A stretch of DNA of 64,000 nt from Bufo bufo (GCF_905171765.1 NC_053390.1:504962301-505026300), one strand, 5' to 3'; counted from the stretch's first letter, positions 45,801 to 50,788 are shown. The notes: a model not told the origin generated them from the sequence alone. Program-made: numbers and translations.

Positions 45801-48587
45801 CTTGGCCAAAATCCACAATGATTCTTCCATTGAAATGAATGGGAAGCTGAAAAAATTTGCCAAAAAAGGTACCAGCACAGAAAATCTGTACGGATTTTGT
45901 GTTGTTTTTTTTCACTGTGTTTTCAACATCTGTTGTGTGAACATACCCTTAGGCCACATGCATACATTGTAGAATACGTGTGTTTTACAGTACCAGCAAA
46001 GTGTATGAGATTATACTATTCTCATGTACACTGCAGATTTTCTCCATGTAGCAATTGACCTGCCGTGCGGATTTTAAATTAAATAGCATGTCGATTATGT
46101 TTGCAGTTTTAGCTGCGGATTTCACCCTTTTCAATAGAAGAGTGAGATCTGCGGCAAATCTGCACCAAAGACCGCAATTAGATATAAATCCGGAAATTTG
46201 TGTAGATCTTATGTGCGTTCACCCGCACCCGTGTGCAGGTAGCCTTAGGCCTCTTTCAGACGAACGATACGCATTAGGCCTCATGCACACGACCGTTGTT
46301 GTGTTCCGTTCCGCAAAATGGGGTTCCATTGTTCCGTGATCCGTTTCCGTTTTTGTTTCCGTGTGTCCTCCTTTATTTTTGGAGGATCACCAGACATGAA
46401 GGAAAGTAAAAAAAAGTCTAAGTCAAGTTTGCCATGCAAATGATAGAAAAAAAAACGGACGCGGATGACAATCTTGTGTGCCTCTGCGTTTTTTCACGGT
46501 CCCATTGACTTGATTGGGTCCGCGAACCGTTTTCTGTGAAAAAAATAGGACAGGTTATATTTTTTTGACGGACTGGAACCACGGATCACGGACGCGGATG
46601 ACAAACGGTGCATTAGCCGAGTTTTCAACGGACCCATTAAAAGTCAATGGGTCCGCAGAAAATCACGAAAAACGGAACAACGGACACGGAACACAACAAC
46701 GGTCGTGTGCATGAGGCCTTAGGTGCGGATGCGTTCAGGGTGCGTTCAGTGAAACTCTCATCATTTTGTCAAGAAAGTTCAGTCAGTTTTGTCTGCGATT
46801 TCGTTCAGTTTTTTCCATGCTGGTGCAATGCGTTTTTATGCGTTTTTTCACACGCGTTATAAATAACTGAAGGTTTACAAACATCTCTTAACAACCATCA
46901 GTGAAAAACGCATTGCATCCGCACTTGCTTTCGGATGCAATGCGTTTTTCACTGAACCCCTATTCACTTCTATGGGGCCAGGGCTGCGTGAAAAACACAG
47001 AATATAAAACATGCTGCGTTTTTCACGCAACGCAGAACTGATGCGCTCATGTACACAGACCTATTGAAATGAATGGGTCAGGATTCAGTGTGGGTGCTAT
47101 ACGTTCACGTCACGCATTGCACCCACACGGAAAACTCGCTCGTGTGAAAGGGGCCTGAATCCTGACCCATTCATTTCAATGGGTCTGTGTACATGAGCGT
47201 TGTTTTTCACGCATCACTTCTGTTTTTTACACAGCCCTGGCCCCATAGAAGTGAATGGAGCTTCAGTGAAAAACACATTGCATCCGCAAGCAAGTGCAGA
47301 TGCAGTACGTTTTTCACTGACGGTTGCTAGGAGATGTTGTTTGTAAACCTTCTGTATTTTATTATGTCATTATCATGCGTGAAAAACGCATCAAAACGCA
47401 TTGCACCCGCACAGAAAAAAATTGAACAACTGTTAACGCAATCGTAGACAAAACTGACTGAACTTGCTTGCAAAATGGTGCAAGTTTCACTGAACGCACC
47501 CTGAACGCACCCTAAATACATCCGGACCTAATCTGTCACGCTCATGTGAAAGAGGCCATTCACTTCTATGGGGCCAGGGCTGCGTGAAAAAACACAGAAT
47601 ATAGAACATGCTGTGTTTTTCACGCAATGCAGAACTGATGCATCATTCATTGCACCCTTGCGGAAAACTCGCTCGTGTGAAAGGGGCCTTAGGGTTTCCT
47701 TTTACTTGTTTTACTTGCCATGTTTTCTTTCCTGATTTTGGCACCAAAACTGCAGATATTGTTGCAAAATAATTTTAAAAGAAAGAAAAGTCTTGATAAT
47801 ATTGACATTTCTGTTCACATCTCTTTCTCCAGCCAATCTACCATGTGCATGAGGCCTAAAGGTGCTTCTACACCTTCAATAGCAGCTTGCTGAACACTCA
47901 TTATGTGTCAGCTATCTCTCCTGCCTCTTCCTTAGGCCTCTTGCACACAAACGTTTTTTTTTCCGTTTATGTTCCGTTTTTTGCATTCGGTATATGGACC
48001 GTATACGGAACCATTCATTTCAATGGATCTACAAAAAAACAGAAGGTACTCCGTATGCCTTCCATTTCCGTTTTTCTGTTCCGTTCAAAGACAGAACATG
48101 TCCTATTATTGTCCGCATAACGGACAAGGATAGTACTGTTCTATCAGGGGCCAGCTGTTCCATTCTGCAAAAAACAGAATGTATACGGACGTCATCCGTA
48201 TTTTTGGCGGACCGAAAAATACTGAAAAAGCCATACGGTCGTGTGCAAGGGGCCTTACACATACATGCTCAGTTTGTCCAAGTGTGTATGTGTTTCCAAT
48301 AGAGTGAGGAGAATGTTGCTGCCAGACACTTGTCAAATCCTTCTCCCCTCCACTATCATCTGTCGGGGATTAGTTGGGAGCCACTCATGCGCATTGTATT
48401 TGGACTGATTCTTGGGTTATTTACAGAAATGGATCACGCTATTTTGTCTGACTTACCATTCTCTGTAACGTAGTGGTTATTGATTTGTAGTACAAAGAAG
48501 AGCTATTTTGTAAACTGGGATTGTACCGAAGACCTTGTAATTCCAAAGTTTGGATGACAGTGAGGCTTTGTGTTGTTGTTAAATACA
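3693..48587 (-). CDS. tmprss9: Transmembrane protease serine 9 (polyserase-1) ortholog, partial split gene of 8 exons
   Basis: Type II membrane serine protease of the cell surface; the family has a short cytoplasmic tail, one membrane segment, a SEA domain, an LDLa domain and then tandem trypsin domains. Joined exons are 48587-48457, 44064-43997, 40616-40444, 26702-26664, 25200-25087, 22636-22465, 21484-21210 and 3829-3693. Each has AG before and GT after it, and the phases (2/0, 0/2, 1/1, 2/1, 2/1, 2/2, 1/1, 2/0 leftover bases) fit without a stop. The domain order SEA, LDLa, protease with RIVGG, His in SAAHC and Asp in DYDVAVLEL fits TMPRSS9 better than single-domain relatives; the LDLa and protease sequences resemble the human protein as I remember it. 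The membrane exon upstream and the catalytic Ser exon downstream are outside the window or not recognised. Introns of 3.4 to 17.4 kb are packed with transposons. A retrocopy is excluded by the introns. Confidence 0.93.
4160..4503. mobile_element. MITE with inverted ends
   Basis: Left end TAAGGCTGAATTTACATCAG and right end, read backwards, TTGGCTGAGTTCACATCAG match over about 25 bases. Much of the interior is also self-complementary (tatagtctatggg pairs). It abuts the L1 fragment that begins near 4504. Confidence 0.65.
4504..5003 (+). pseudogene. L1-like retrotransposon 1, ORF1 N-terminal part
   Basis: Coding remains of an L1 ORF1 protein, the RNA-binding partner of the retrotransposon. It has a heptad-rich coiled-coil region followed by [18 protein letters not shown], the start of the RRM-like domain. 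The frame shifts at least once and is lost after about 4960. The sequence stops in mid-domain at about 5003, where unrelated DNA begins; the rest of ORF1 resumes at 6709 with roughly 30 codons missing. Confidence 0.75.
5004..5993. other. Unassigned 1-kb insert inside L1 1
   Basis: Sits between the two halves of an L1 ORF1. It contains a TATATATACC stretch near 5166 and no convincing protein. It could be part of an LTR, but TG/CA ends and a target duplication were not found. An 87-codon open frame at 5595-5858 has no family features. Confidence 0.3.
5994..6708 (+). repeat. 715-bp direct duplication, copy 1 (derived copy)
   Basis: Aligns without gaps, at a constant offset of 2134, to 8128-8842 with only a few substitutions seen (for example at 6072, 6175 and 6330). 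Its left edge cuts through the right end of a MITE that is complete only at the other copy (7621-8162), and its right edge cuts through the second arm of a foldback complete only there (8505-8933). This copy is therefore the truncated product. Confidence 0.85.
6709..7620 (+). pseudogene. L1-like retrotransposon 1, ORF1 C-terminal part and spacer
   Basis: From 6729 to 7028 one frame reads [16 protein letters not shown], then [18 protein letters not shown] and YRWLHSFWL, the C-terminal RRM/CTD part of L1 ORF1. It ends in a stop at 7026. What follows to 7620 is the expected inter-ORF spacer and has no coding content. It continues the L1 interrupted at 5003. Confidence 0.75.
7621..8162. mobile_element. 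MITE, 'ttttcacactagcgtt' family
   Basis: Ends read TAAGGGTATTTTCACACTAG and, in complement, CTTAGGGTACTTTCACACTA. Long self-complementary stretches lie inside (bases 7660-7700 against counterparts near 7930). A relative in the opposite orientation is at 61071-61568. Confidence 0.75.
8128..8842 (+). repeat. 715-bp direct duplication, copy 2 (source copy)
   Basis: Same sequence as 5994-6708. Here the flanking MITE end and the foldback arm continue beyond both breakpoints, so this is the parental location. Confidence 0.85.
8264..9224. mobile_element. MITE with a foldback nested inside
   Basis: Left end TTAGGCTGGGTTCACACG and right end, in complement, AAGGACCCTTTCACATGGGC. Subterminal blocks around 'gtgaaaatcgc' and 'tgcgtgaaaatc' pair with each other. 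The foldback 8505-8933 lies inside. Confidence 0.6.
8505..8933. mobile_element. Foldback element with about 117-bp arms
   Basis: Arms 8505-8621 and 8815-8933 are near-perfect complements; each arm itself contains the small palindrome CTTATAAC-ATG-GTTATAAG. No coding content. Confidence 0.75.
9337..9887 (+). pseudogene. L1-like retrotransposon 1, ORF2 reverse transcriptase fragment
   Basis: Encodes [14 protein letters not shown], an RT signature, then [15 protein letters not shown] and [16 protein letters not shown]. The catalytic YADD expected between these is absent; the region reads [15 protein letters not shown], so the active site is gone. The endonuclease part before it is missing. The frame runs up to RDLL at the TTAA where piggyBac element 1 was inserted and resumes in the same frame at 15839. 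Confidence 0.85.
10440..12060. repeat. Alternating inverted repeats in the left part of element 1
   Basis: About two palindromic units. Blocks such as 'ccactaacttgtgacaaaaa', 'gaccccattttggaaaga' and 'cccagcatgggtatatgta' appear in turn on each strand, mirrored around AT-rich centres near 10855, 11240 and 11630. The many small open frames of both strands here are reflections of the repeats. Element 2 has the same block with more copies. Confidence 0.85.
13024..14884 (-). pseudogene. piggyBac transposase, broken
   Basis: The N-terminal part (14884-about 14140) starts [15 protein letters not shown], is acidic and Ser-rich, and enters the catalytic domain at [18 protein letters not shown]. An internal deletion near 14140 joins NMGLTKT out of frame to RFLHFSNNS, losing about 35-40 residues by comparison with the family. 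The second part has the three expected aspartates: [20 protein letters not shown] and [13 protein letters not shown] at about 13677 interrupts it, probably from an Arg CGA. The C-terminus has a zinc-finger-like cluster (CRVCSRSG...[11 protein letters not shown]...C...H). Cut-and-paste transposase of TTAA elements, no longer functional as read here. Confidence 0.92.
15513..15834. repeat. Right-end hairpin chain of element 1
   Basis: Six consecutive hairpins: 15513-15531/15551-15569 (19 bp perfect), 15567-15589/15594-15616 (23 bp, one mismatch), 15639-15650/15664-15675, 15700-15710/15720-15730, 15741-15748/15752-15759 (ATCTCGCG), and a terminal one 15792-15802/15824-15834 with an inner ACGC/GCGT stem. 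The same series occurs at the right end of element 2. Confidence 0.85.
15839..17365 (+). pseudogene. L1-like retrotransposon 1, ORF2 C-terminal part and 3' end
   Basis: Begins [20 protein letters not shown], followed by [10 protein letters not shown], continuing the frame cut by element 1. Further on, frame-shifted pieces include [20 protein letters not shown] and CWRCGG, the C-terminal Cys-rich region of L1 ORF2, then WNKYRGF. The 3' end lies near AATAAAATATTTTTG (17346-17360). Several frameshifts and stops. Confidence 0.85.
17366..17712. other. Intron without recognisable feature
   Basis: AT-rich, no repeat ends or coding similarity recognised. Confidence 0.5.
17713..18175. mobile_element. 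MITE, 'atgggccagatttatca' family
   Basis: Left end ATGGGCCAGATTTATCATTA and right end its complement (TAATGATAAATCTGGCCCAT with small changes). The inside has repeated GCGACTTTTT and AAAAAGTCGC blocks facing each other. Confidence 0.75.
18303..18784. mobile_element. Foldback element, TTAA-flanked
   Basis: 482 bp between TTAA copies (18299-18302, 18785-18788). The two halves are complementary along almost their whole length and meet in a short poly(A) loop near 18541. Outer sequence AGAGGACCTTTCACTTGTAA; centre GC-rich (cagcgctggccaatcgcagc). A damaged relative ends at 45560. Confidence 0.85.
18789..19280. other. Intron without recognisable feature
   Basis: AT-rich intronic DNA. A short 'tttaaaggggttatctta' at about 19179 resembles one end of the TTAA MITEs below, without a partner. 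Confidence 0.4.
19283..19995. repeat. Composite MITE-like repeat, 'ctgggacttaaatattgatgacc'
   Basis: Begins TTTCTGGGACTTAAATATTG and ends in the complement (TTTAAGTCCCAGAAAATAT). Inside are two more partial copies of the 'atcctcaggaaa...atcaatat' phrase near 19655 and 19718, so it is probably two copies joined or nested. Confidence 0.5.
20075..20200 (-). pseudogene. L1 ORF1 fragment
   Basis: Reads [20 protein letters not shown] on the minus strand, the same ORF1 section as in L1 1 (4868-4925), with flanking nucleotides also matching. A short isolated piece. Confidence 0.75.
20456..20841. mobile_element. MITE, 'ccctttacactgg' family
   Basis: Left GTTAGGTTCCCTTTACAC and right, in complement, CTTAAGACCTCTTTACACGG. 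Interior blocks pair (gcaatcg/cgattgc type). A relative is at 22694-23006. Confidence 0.55.
21210..21484 (-). CDS. tmprss9: tmprss9 exon: protease domain 1, catalytic Asp
   Basis: 275-bp exon. The acceptor is ACTGCAG at 21485; the later TTTTCAG would break the phase. The donor is T|GTAAGA. It encodes [18 protein letters not shown], the [20 protein letters not shown] stretch with the catalytic Asp, then PICLPA, and GWGYLKEDN. It leaves one base that joins TG of the next exon to give Leu, continuing into the VKPEVLQ sequence 17.4 kb away. Confidence 0.95.
21720..21872. mobile_element. Small TTAA-flanked MITE
   Basis: 153 bp between TTAA 21716-21719 and 21873-21876; ends AGGGGTTATCCCATTAT and the near complement ATAATGGGACCACCTCT. 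Confidence 0.75.
21877..22464. other. Intron without recognisable feature
   Basis: Intron of tmprss9 between the His exon and the Asp exon; nothing recognised. Confidence 0.5.
22465..22636 (-). CDS. tmprss9: tmprss9 exon: protease domain 1, activation site and catalytic His
   Basis: 172-bp exon, acceptor CTTCAG and donor GA|GTAAGT. It begins with a Cys-containing propeptide (CGTRPAM), followed by the activation site NR|IVGG, the [20 protein letters not shown] strand pair and LVSAAHC with the catalytic His. Cleavage after Arg frees the Ile N-terminus, as in trypsin-fold zymogens. The propeptide Cys usually bonds to the protease domain and keeps the enzyme tethered. Confidence 0.95.
22694..23006. 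mobile_element. MITE, second copy of the 20456 family (diverged)
   Basis: Starts AAAGCCTGTATTACACTGG. It contains 'gatcgctgcatgtaaa' and 'gcgatggca' phrases also found at 20690-20745. Right end weak. Confidence 0.45.
23009..23502. mobile_element. TTAA-flanked MITE, 'agggaacctgtcat' family
   Basis: 494 bp between TTAA 23005-23008 and 23503-23506. Ends AGGGAACCTGTCATCACTTT and, in complement, AGTGAACCTGTCATTAACTT. Subterminal 'tttatgctgcc' is mirrored and the centre has further pairing. Confidence 0.8.
23551..24056. mobile_element. MITE, 'tactttcacactagcgttc' family
   Basis: 26-base inverted ends around GGCTACTTTCACACTAGCG with one mismatch. Interior full of mirrored 'cggatccg' blocks. Confidence 0.8.
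24057..25086. other. Intron without recognisable feature
   Basis: tmprss9 intron. Some AT-rich MITE-like wording near 24100-24360 (gattttttttgtggttttcac) but no paired ends found. Confidence 0.4.
25087..25200 (-). CDS. tmprss9: tmprss9 exon: LDL-receptor class A domain
   Basis: 114-bp exon, acceptor CGCAG and donor A|GTGAGT. It encodes one complete LDLa module of six cysteines: C-x6-C-x5-C-x8-C-x5-C-x8-C, with the calcium-binding end [11 protein letters not shown]. LDLa modules are calcium-binding extracellular folds that in this family precede the protease domain. The stretch [14 protein letters not shown] is close to the same part of mammalian TMPRSS9 as remembered. Confidence 0.95.
25335..26276 (+). 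mobile_element. Decayed Tc1-like element
   Basis: Ends ATAGCCAAAAGTATTTGGAT and, in complement, ACTGTATGGTCAAAAGTATG. Inside, a short stretch at about 25818-25860 reads [12 protein letters not shown], the second catalytic Asp region of Tc1 transposases (HDNAPCH type). Otherwise no frame survives. Confidence 0.65.
26280..26663. other. Intron without recognisable feature
   Basis: Intronic DNA before the microexon; nothing recognised. Confidence 0.5.
26664..26702 (-). CDS. tmprss9: tmprss9 39-bp linker microexon
   Basis: 39-bp exon between SEA and LDLa exons. The acceptor has a long pyrimidine tract ending AAATTCAG and the donor is CAG|GTAAGA. It reads [13 protein letters not shown] with the split codons at both ends. 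The neighbouring exons would also join in frame without it (G+GA instead of G+AT), so it could be a cassette exon. Support is the two strong splice sites, an open frame and matching phases; there is no domain match because it is linker. Confidence 0.75.
26946..27262. mobile_element. MITE
   Basis: Left TTAAGGGCTCATTCAGATGG, right in complement TTAAGACTGATTCAGGCGG. The interior is largely self-complementary (ttgcggacaagaatagg repeats facing). Confidence 0.6.
27259..27525. mobile_element. MITE, 'gctacacggcaacatgtg' family
   Basis: Inverted ends CTTAAGGCTAGAGCTACACG and CCTAAGGCTAGGGCTACACG, continuing over about 40 bases; adjoins the previous MITE. Confidence 0.8.
27526..27920. other. Intron without recognisable feature
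   Basis: Nothing recognised beyond a short stem at 27795-27825 (gaagcctg/caggcttc type). Confidence 0.5.
27923..29479 (+). mobile_element. Complete Tc1-like transposon A
   Basis: 1557 bp flanked by TA (27921-27922, 29480-29481). Ends CAGTCGTGGCCAAAAGTTTT and its exact complement. Holds one transposase frame broken by two stops. Confidence 0.92.
28287..29303 (+). pseudogene. Tc1-like transposase A with two in-frame stops
   Basis: About 338 codons from MVTCKETRA to GQHCKY, the usual Tc1 length. The N-terminal paired-type helix-turn-helix halves include GFTRKDIV and [10 protein letters not shown], then a GHPRKSS linker (GRPR-type) and a second HTH. The DDE triad is present: [15 protein letters not shown] and [12 protein letters not shown]. 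The frame is interrupted only by TAA at 28686-28688 and TGA at 28746-28748, close together, with no frameshift. It binds the element ends and performs cut-and-paste at TA; inactive here because of the stops. Confidence 0.92.
29482..29976. other. Intron without recognisable feature
   Basis: Nothing recognised except a short A run at 29668-29680. Confidence 0.45.
29977..30051 (-). pseudogene. tRNA-like sequence, valine-type (GAC anticodon position)
   Basis: 75 nt on the minus strand. A box A-like TAGTGTAATGG and box B-like AGTTCAAATCC are at tRNA spacing. A 7-nt anticodon loop CTGACAT has T33 and GAC at 34-36. The anticodon stem has four of five pairs, the D stem three of four, the T stem four of five counting a G-T pair. 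CAGGTCT and AGACCTG at the two ends pair perfectly but sit three bases too far from the T arm. Probably a tRNA-derived repeat or pseudogene, not a working tRNA. Confidence 0.5.
30166..30204. repeat. Inverted repeat arm 1 (partner at 35974-36010)
   Basis: About 35 bases (accaatcaccataaataata...) with a near-exact complement at 35974-36010. The pair brackets the tRNA-like trace, a MITE and L1 2. Without the later insertions the two arms would be only a few hundred bases apart. Confidence 0.6.
30829..30845 (+). repeat. Homopolymer run of G
   Basis: GGGGAAGGGG-type tract running into about 18 consecutive G; part of the L1 2 3' region, where it is C-rich on the sense strand. Confidence 0.8.
30880..33640 (-). 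pseudogene. L1 2 ORF2: endonuclease and reverse transcriptase, frameshifted
   Basis: In order on the minus strand: endonuclease motifs LLQETHF (about 33555), FGGDLNFPL (about 33260) and SDHSLIW (about 33015); then RT from 32841 to 32137 with [22 protein letters not shown] and the catalytic YADDLLIY, all intact; then [11 protein letters not shown] and the C-terminal Cys-His cluster [18 protein letters not shown]. At least four frame changes separate these parts. APE-type endonuclease plus RT is the L1 plan. Confidence 0.9.
34443..35294 (-). pseudogene. L1 2 ORF1 protein with one stop
   Basis: About 283 codons: basic N-terminus, a coiled coil ([20 protein letters not shown] and following heptads), then [17 protein letters not shown], the RRM start, and the CTD with [14 protein letters not shown]. 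It is an RNA-binding trimer in known L1s. The frame is open apart from one TAA at about 34812, right after CRVHF. Start taken at the Met at 35294; an earlier start in this frame was not seen. Confidence 0.85.
35974..36010. repeat. Inverted repeat arm 2 (partner at 30166-30204)
   Basis: Near-exact complement of 30166-30204. Confidence 0.6.
36011..36977. other. Intron, with a probable TTAA-element remnant
   Basis: From about 36400 to 36900 the T-rich wording (ttaaggaccaataatatt, ttttttatttttagggggaaag) resembles the piggyBac-type relic at 664-2934, but no ends are defined. Confidence 0.35.
36981..37985 (-). repeat. Possible solo LTR
   Basis: On the minus strand it starts TGTAGTGCTCTGGAG and ends GGTACCACACA. 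It has TATATAAGGAGAGCAG about half-way and a CCAGTAAAGAAGC poly(A)-site-like motif further on, the order expected of an LTR. No target duplication was recognised, so the ends may be off. Confidence 0.4.
37986..39369. other. Intron without recognisable feature
   Basis: tmprss9 intron; two 'gtgctgtgacatcacagtgtgcaa' related phrases at 38090-38165 form a short tandem repeat. Nothing else recognised. Confidence 0.45.
39370..40027. mobile_element. Foldback element with about 230-bp diverged arms
   Basis: Left arm 39370-39600 pairs with 39790-40027 at roughly three quarters identity (for example CCCTGATAAGGG and GTTCCTCAGGAGGTAGG blocks). No coding content. Confidence 0.7.
40036..40443. other. Intron without recognisable feature
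   Basis: Nothing recognised. Confidence 0.5.
40444..40616 (-). CDS. tmprss9: tmprss9 exon: end of SEA domain
   Basis: 173-bp exon, acceptor TTACAG|CAG and donor CAG|GTAAGT. It encodes [14 protein letters not shown], then an acidic helix ([14 protein letters not shown]) and a strand ending ITSAVLAG. This is the C-terminal half of a SEA domain. In many SEA domains the turn here is G-S-V-V-V and self-cleaves; here the turn reads G-N-A-S-I-I, which also creates an N-glycosylation site, so cleavage cannot be assumed. A three-base-later acceptor (40613) would remove one residue and keep the frame. Confidence 0.9.
40975..41508 (+). repeat. Solo LTR with 5-bp target duplication
   Basis: 534 bp beginning TGTCAC and ending GTGACA, flanked on both sides by CCCCA (40970-40974 and 41509-41513). 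It has a TATTTAAAC box at about 41141. No internal retrotransposon coding sequence is adjacent, so it is the product of LTR-LTR recombination. Whether the parent was a Ty3-type element or an endogenous retrovirus cannot be told from this. It sits in the MITE-like flank 40888-41540. Confidence 0.8.
41691..41981. mobile_element. MITE, weak ends
   Basis: Left TAAGGCCATACTCACACAGC and right, in complement, TTTTTAGGGCACGTTCAAAC; typical wording of the family but short matches. Confidence 0.4.
42002..42830. mobile_element. Long foldback element, TTAA-flanked
   Basis: 829 bp between TTAA 41998-42001 and 42831-42834. Arms of about 340 bp are almost perfect complements (outer end AGGGATTCTGTCATCAGAAA); the centre near 42400 has two further 'cgcatgcgc' palindromes. 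Confidence 0.88.
42938..43832 (+). mobile_element. Decayed Tc1-like element
   Basis: Ends with TATTATGCAAAA at the left and TTTTGCACAGTACTG at the right. Inside, two frames give [24 protein letters not shown] text, the VWGCFS region of Tc1 transposases, and [10 protein letters not shown]. The start and catalytic sites are lost. Confidence 0.65.
43997..44064 (-). CDS. tmprss9: tmprss9 exon: middle of SEA domain
   Basis: 68-bp exon, donor CAG|GTAAGT. The acceptor is TTCACTTAG at 44065; a second AG eleven bases further in (exon start 44053) would break the phase with the exon upstream, so 44064 is chosen. It encodes [20 protein letters not shown] and two more residues, matching the part of SEA domains that leads to the central strand. 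It starts in phase 0 and leaves two bases, which pair with the first C of the next exon to give Ser. Confidence 0.85.
44177..44397. mobile_element. Small MITE
   Basis: Left AAAGGTACGTTCACGCAGAG, right in complement TAAGGTTAGGTTCACACTGA; 'atttttggag' next to each end is mirrored. Confidence 0.65.
44582..45199. mobile_element. MITE, 'ggactataagacacac' family
   Basis: Left TATTTTTCGGACTATAAGAC and right, in complement, TTTTTTTAGACTATAAGACT. The interior carries tandem 'tctgatctgaggctgatg' repeats (44950-45140). Confidence 0.75.
45200..45560. mobile_element. Damaged relative of the foldback at 18303
   Basis: Hairpin arms 45231-45284 and 45299-45352 (tggctgtgagctg.../...cagctcacagcca), the same GC-rich core as 18303-18784. 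The right end AAATTCCTCT abuts TTAA at 45561-45564. The left end seems lost or replaced by the preceding MITE. Confidence 0.6.
45661..45953. mobile_element. MITE
   Basis: Left TTAGGGCCCCTTCACATG, right in complement CTAAGGGTATGTTCACACAA; mirrored 'attttg'-rich interior. Confidence 0.55.
46249..47555. mobile_element. Composite MITE region
   Basis: Outer ends TAGGCCTCTTTCAGACGAAC and, in complement, GGCCTCTTTCACATGAGCG. Inside are the MITE 46274-46722 and several mirrored 'aacgcattgcatccgcacttg' blocks (46900-46940 against 47270-47310), so more than one element is present. A further partial copy runs on to about 47690 (ctcgtgtgaaaggggcctta). Confidence 0.55.
46274..46722. mobile_element. MITE, 'ctcatgcacacgaccgt' family, nested
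   Basis: Ends TTAGGCCTCATGCACACGAC and its exact complement; interior mirrored around 'cggacgcggatgaca'. Confidence 0.8.
47931..48257. mobile_element. MITE, 'ctcatgcacacgaccgt' family
   Basis: Left CTTAGGCCTCTTGCACACAA and right, in complement, AAGGCCCCTTGCACACGACC; ends about 200 bases downstream of the SEA-start exon. Confidence 0.7.
48457..48587 (-). CDS. tmprss9: tmprss9 exon: start of SEA domain
   Basis: 131-bp exon. The acceptor is a T-rich tract ending TCTAG and the donor is ATG|GTAAGT. Only one frame is open through the exon. It reads through [16 protein letters not shown] and ends LQRM in phase 0. This is the opening strand and first helix of a SEA domain, the extracellular stalk module next to the membrane in this protease family. 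It begins with two bases that complete a codon from an upstream exon, so an exon with the membrane segment must lie at higher coordinates; I did not find it before 64000. NSS is a possible N-glycosylation site. Confidence 0.82.
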
Positions 48588-48932
48588 CTAGACAAAAAAA
48601 ACATTTGGGTGATTAAAAGGAGTCAAAACCTTGGGGTCTAGTCAACCAAAGACATTTATTTGACTAGAACTTTTATGTAATGCAGTATTTCGGATCTGTC
48701 TACATCAATGATATGAACATCGAAAGGTTGATTTTTACATCTAATATATACTTTGAGGGGTTTTATTCTGTAACAGTTAAAGGGATATTCTAGTTATTTA
48801 TTTTTTTTATATGAAAATTTCTAATATGCATGTATCAAAAATTCTGCATGCACACCTTTCTTATATCAGGCAGTTGACCCCTATATGCAAAAAAATTGTA
48901 TAGTTCATGTATCAGTGCTGTGTAATGTAATA
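48588..48932. other. Intron without recognisable feature
   Basis: Upstream of the SEA-start exon; only a lone 'gttaaagggatattctag' (48777) resembling a TTAA MITE end. Confidence 0.45.
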
Positions 48933-48934
48933 TA

Positions 48935-50481
48935 CAGTCCTGATCAAAAGACCACTTGAAAAATGGCAAAAAAATCTTATTTTACATTGTTGGATCCTAA
49001 CAAGGTTCCAGGTAGAGCTTCAACATGCAACAAGAAGAAATGGGAGTGAGACAAAACATTTTTTGAGCATTCAATTAATTGAAAATAACGATTAAACTGA
49101 AACAGGCTGTTTTTCAGCTGATCCAAATTTTAGGACCACATGCCTTTAAAAGGCCAAATCTGTGCAAAGATGTGGATTCATTGTCATTTTCTGTCAGGTA
49201 GTCACACGTTGTGATGGCAAAGGCAAAAAACTCTCCCTTTTTTAACGTGTTCGGGTTGTTGAACTGCATAAGCAGGGTCTCTCACAGCGCGCCATCGCTG
49301 CTGAGGTGGGACGCAGTAAGACAGTCATTTGGAATTTCTTAAATGATCCTGAGGGTTATGGAACAAAAAAGTCACGTGGAAGACCCAAAAAAATTTCATC
49401 AGCACTGAGCTGGAGGATCCAATTGGCTGTCCGTCAAGACACTGGACGATCCTCGACCCAAATTAAGGCCCTTACTGGTGCTGACTGCAGCCCCATAACC
49501 ATCAGACGGCATCTGAGACTGAAGAGCTTCAAAAACAAAAAACGTCTTCAAAGACCTCGTCTCCTTGAACGCCACAGAACTGCTCGTTTGGACTTTGCAA
49601 GAGAGCACCAAACATGGGACATTCAAAGGTGGAAGAAAGTTTTATTCTCTGATGAGAAAAAATTTAACCTTGATGGTCCTGATGGTTTCCAACGTTACTG
49701 GCATGACAAGCAGATCCCACCTGAGATGTTTTCTACGCGCCACAGTGGAGGGGGTGCCATAATGGTCTGGGGTGCTTTTTCCTTCAGTGGAACAATGGAG
49801 CTTCAGGAAGTGCAGGGGCGTCAAACGGCCGCTGACTATGTCCAGATGTTGCAGAGAGCATTCCTCATGACTAAGGGCCCTCGTCTGTGTGGTAACGACT
49901 GGGTTTTTCAACAGGACAACGATACAGTACACAATGCCCGCAGGACAAGGGACTTCTTCCAGGAGAATAACATCACTCTTTTGGCCCATCCTGCGTGTTC
50001 CCCTGATCTAAATCCAATTGAGAACCTTTGTGGATGGATGGCAAGGGAAGTTTACAAAAATGGACAACAGTTCCAGACAGTAGATGGCCTTCGTGTGGCG
50101 GTCTTCACCACTTGGAGAAATGTTCCTACTCACCTCATGGAAACGCTTGCATCAAGCATGCCGAAACAAATTTTTGTAGTGATAAACAATAACGGCGGAG
50201 CTACTCATTACTGAGTTCATGTTTGGAAGTTTGATTTCTGTTTTGGGGGGGTTTAGTTTTTTTTTGGAGGTGTGGTCCTAAACTTATGATCAGCCTAAAA
50301 ACAGCCTATTTCAGTTTATTCGTTGTTTTCATTAAATTGAATGCTCAAAAAATGTTTTGTCTCACTCCCATTTCTTCTTGTTGCATGTTGAAGCTCTACT
50401 TGGAACCTTGTTAAGATCCAGCCATGCTAAATATGATTTTTTGCCATTTTTTAAGTGGTTTTAAACTTTTAATCAGGACTG
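48935..50481 (+). mobile_element. Complete Tc1-like transposon B
   Basis: 1547 bp flanked by TA (48933-48934, 50482-50483). Ends CAGTCCTGATCAAAAG and, in complement, CAGTCCTGATTAAAAG. The subterminal 'gagtgagacaaaacattttttgagcattcaattaa' block is mirrored at both ends. Different family from transposon A. Confidence 0.92.
49214..50214 (+). pseudogene. Tc1-like transposase B, damaged N-terminus
   Basis: From codon 49246 ([20 protein letters not shown]) to the TGA at 50212 the frame is open, about 322 codons, with the two HTH halves, a GRPKK linker, [20 protein letters not shown] and [10 protein letters not shown] for the DDE triad. The likely start ATG at 49214 is out of frame, and a TAA sits at 49243-49245 just before the RVRVV, so the first 10-15 residues are lost. 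The best remaining start is an in-frame GTG at 49306, which eukaryotes rarely use. All catalytic residues are intact. [12 protein letters not shown] has Cys where Trp is usual. Confidence 0.9.
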
Positions 50482-50788
50482 TATAATGCTGTTCATATTA
50501 CGTACACAGACATATCCATAGGGCTTCATTTGCTGATGTCAAGAGGTTGTCCTTTGACATAATTGCTGCTGGTATATGTTGGTATACCTTTTTTCAAATG
50601 TACAGGTGTGACCAAGTACGGTTTTCTATATAGAGGCAACGTGCAAAAAATATATACAGTGCTGTATATTTTCTTTCATCATGGGAGCTTATTGGCCACC
50701 TAGAGTATGCCACTGTGTGCCTACACAAGTGTTATACCCATCCTTCCTTCAGAGATATATGCCGAGAGATCCCCTCATCTTATAAGGG

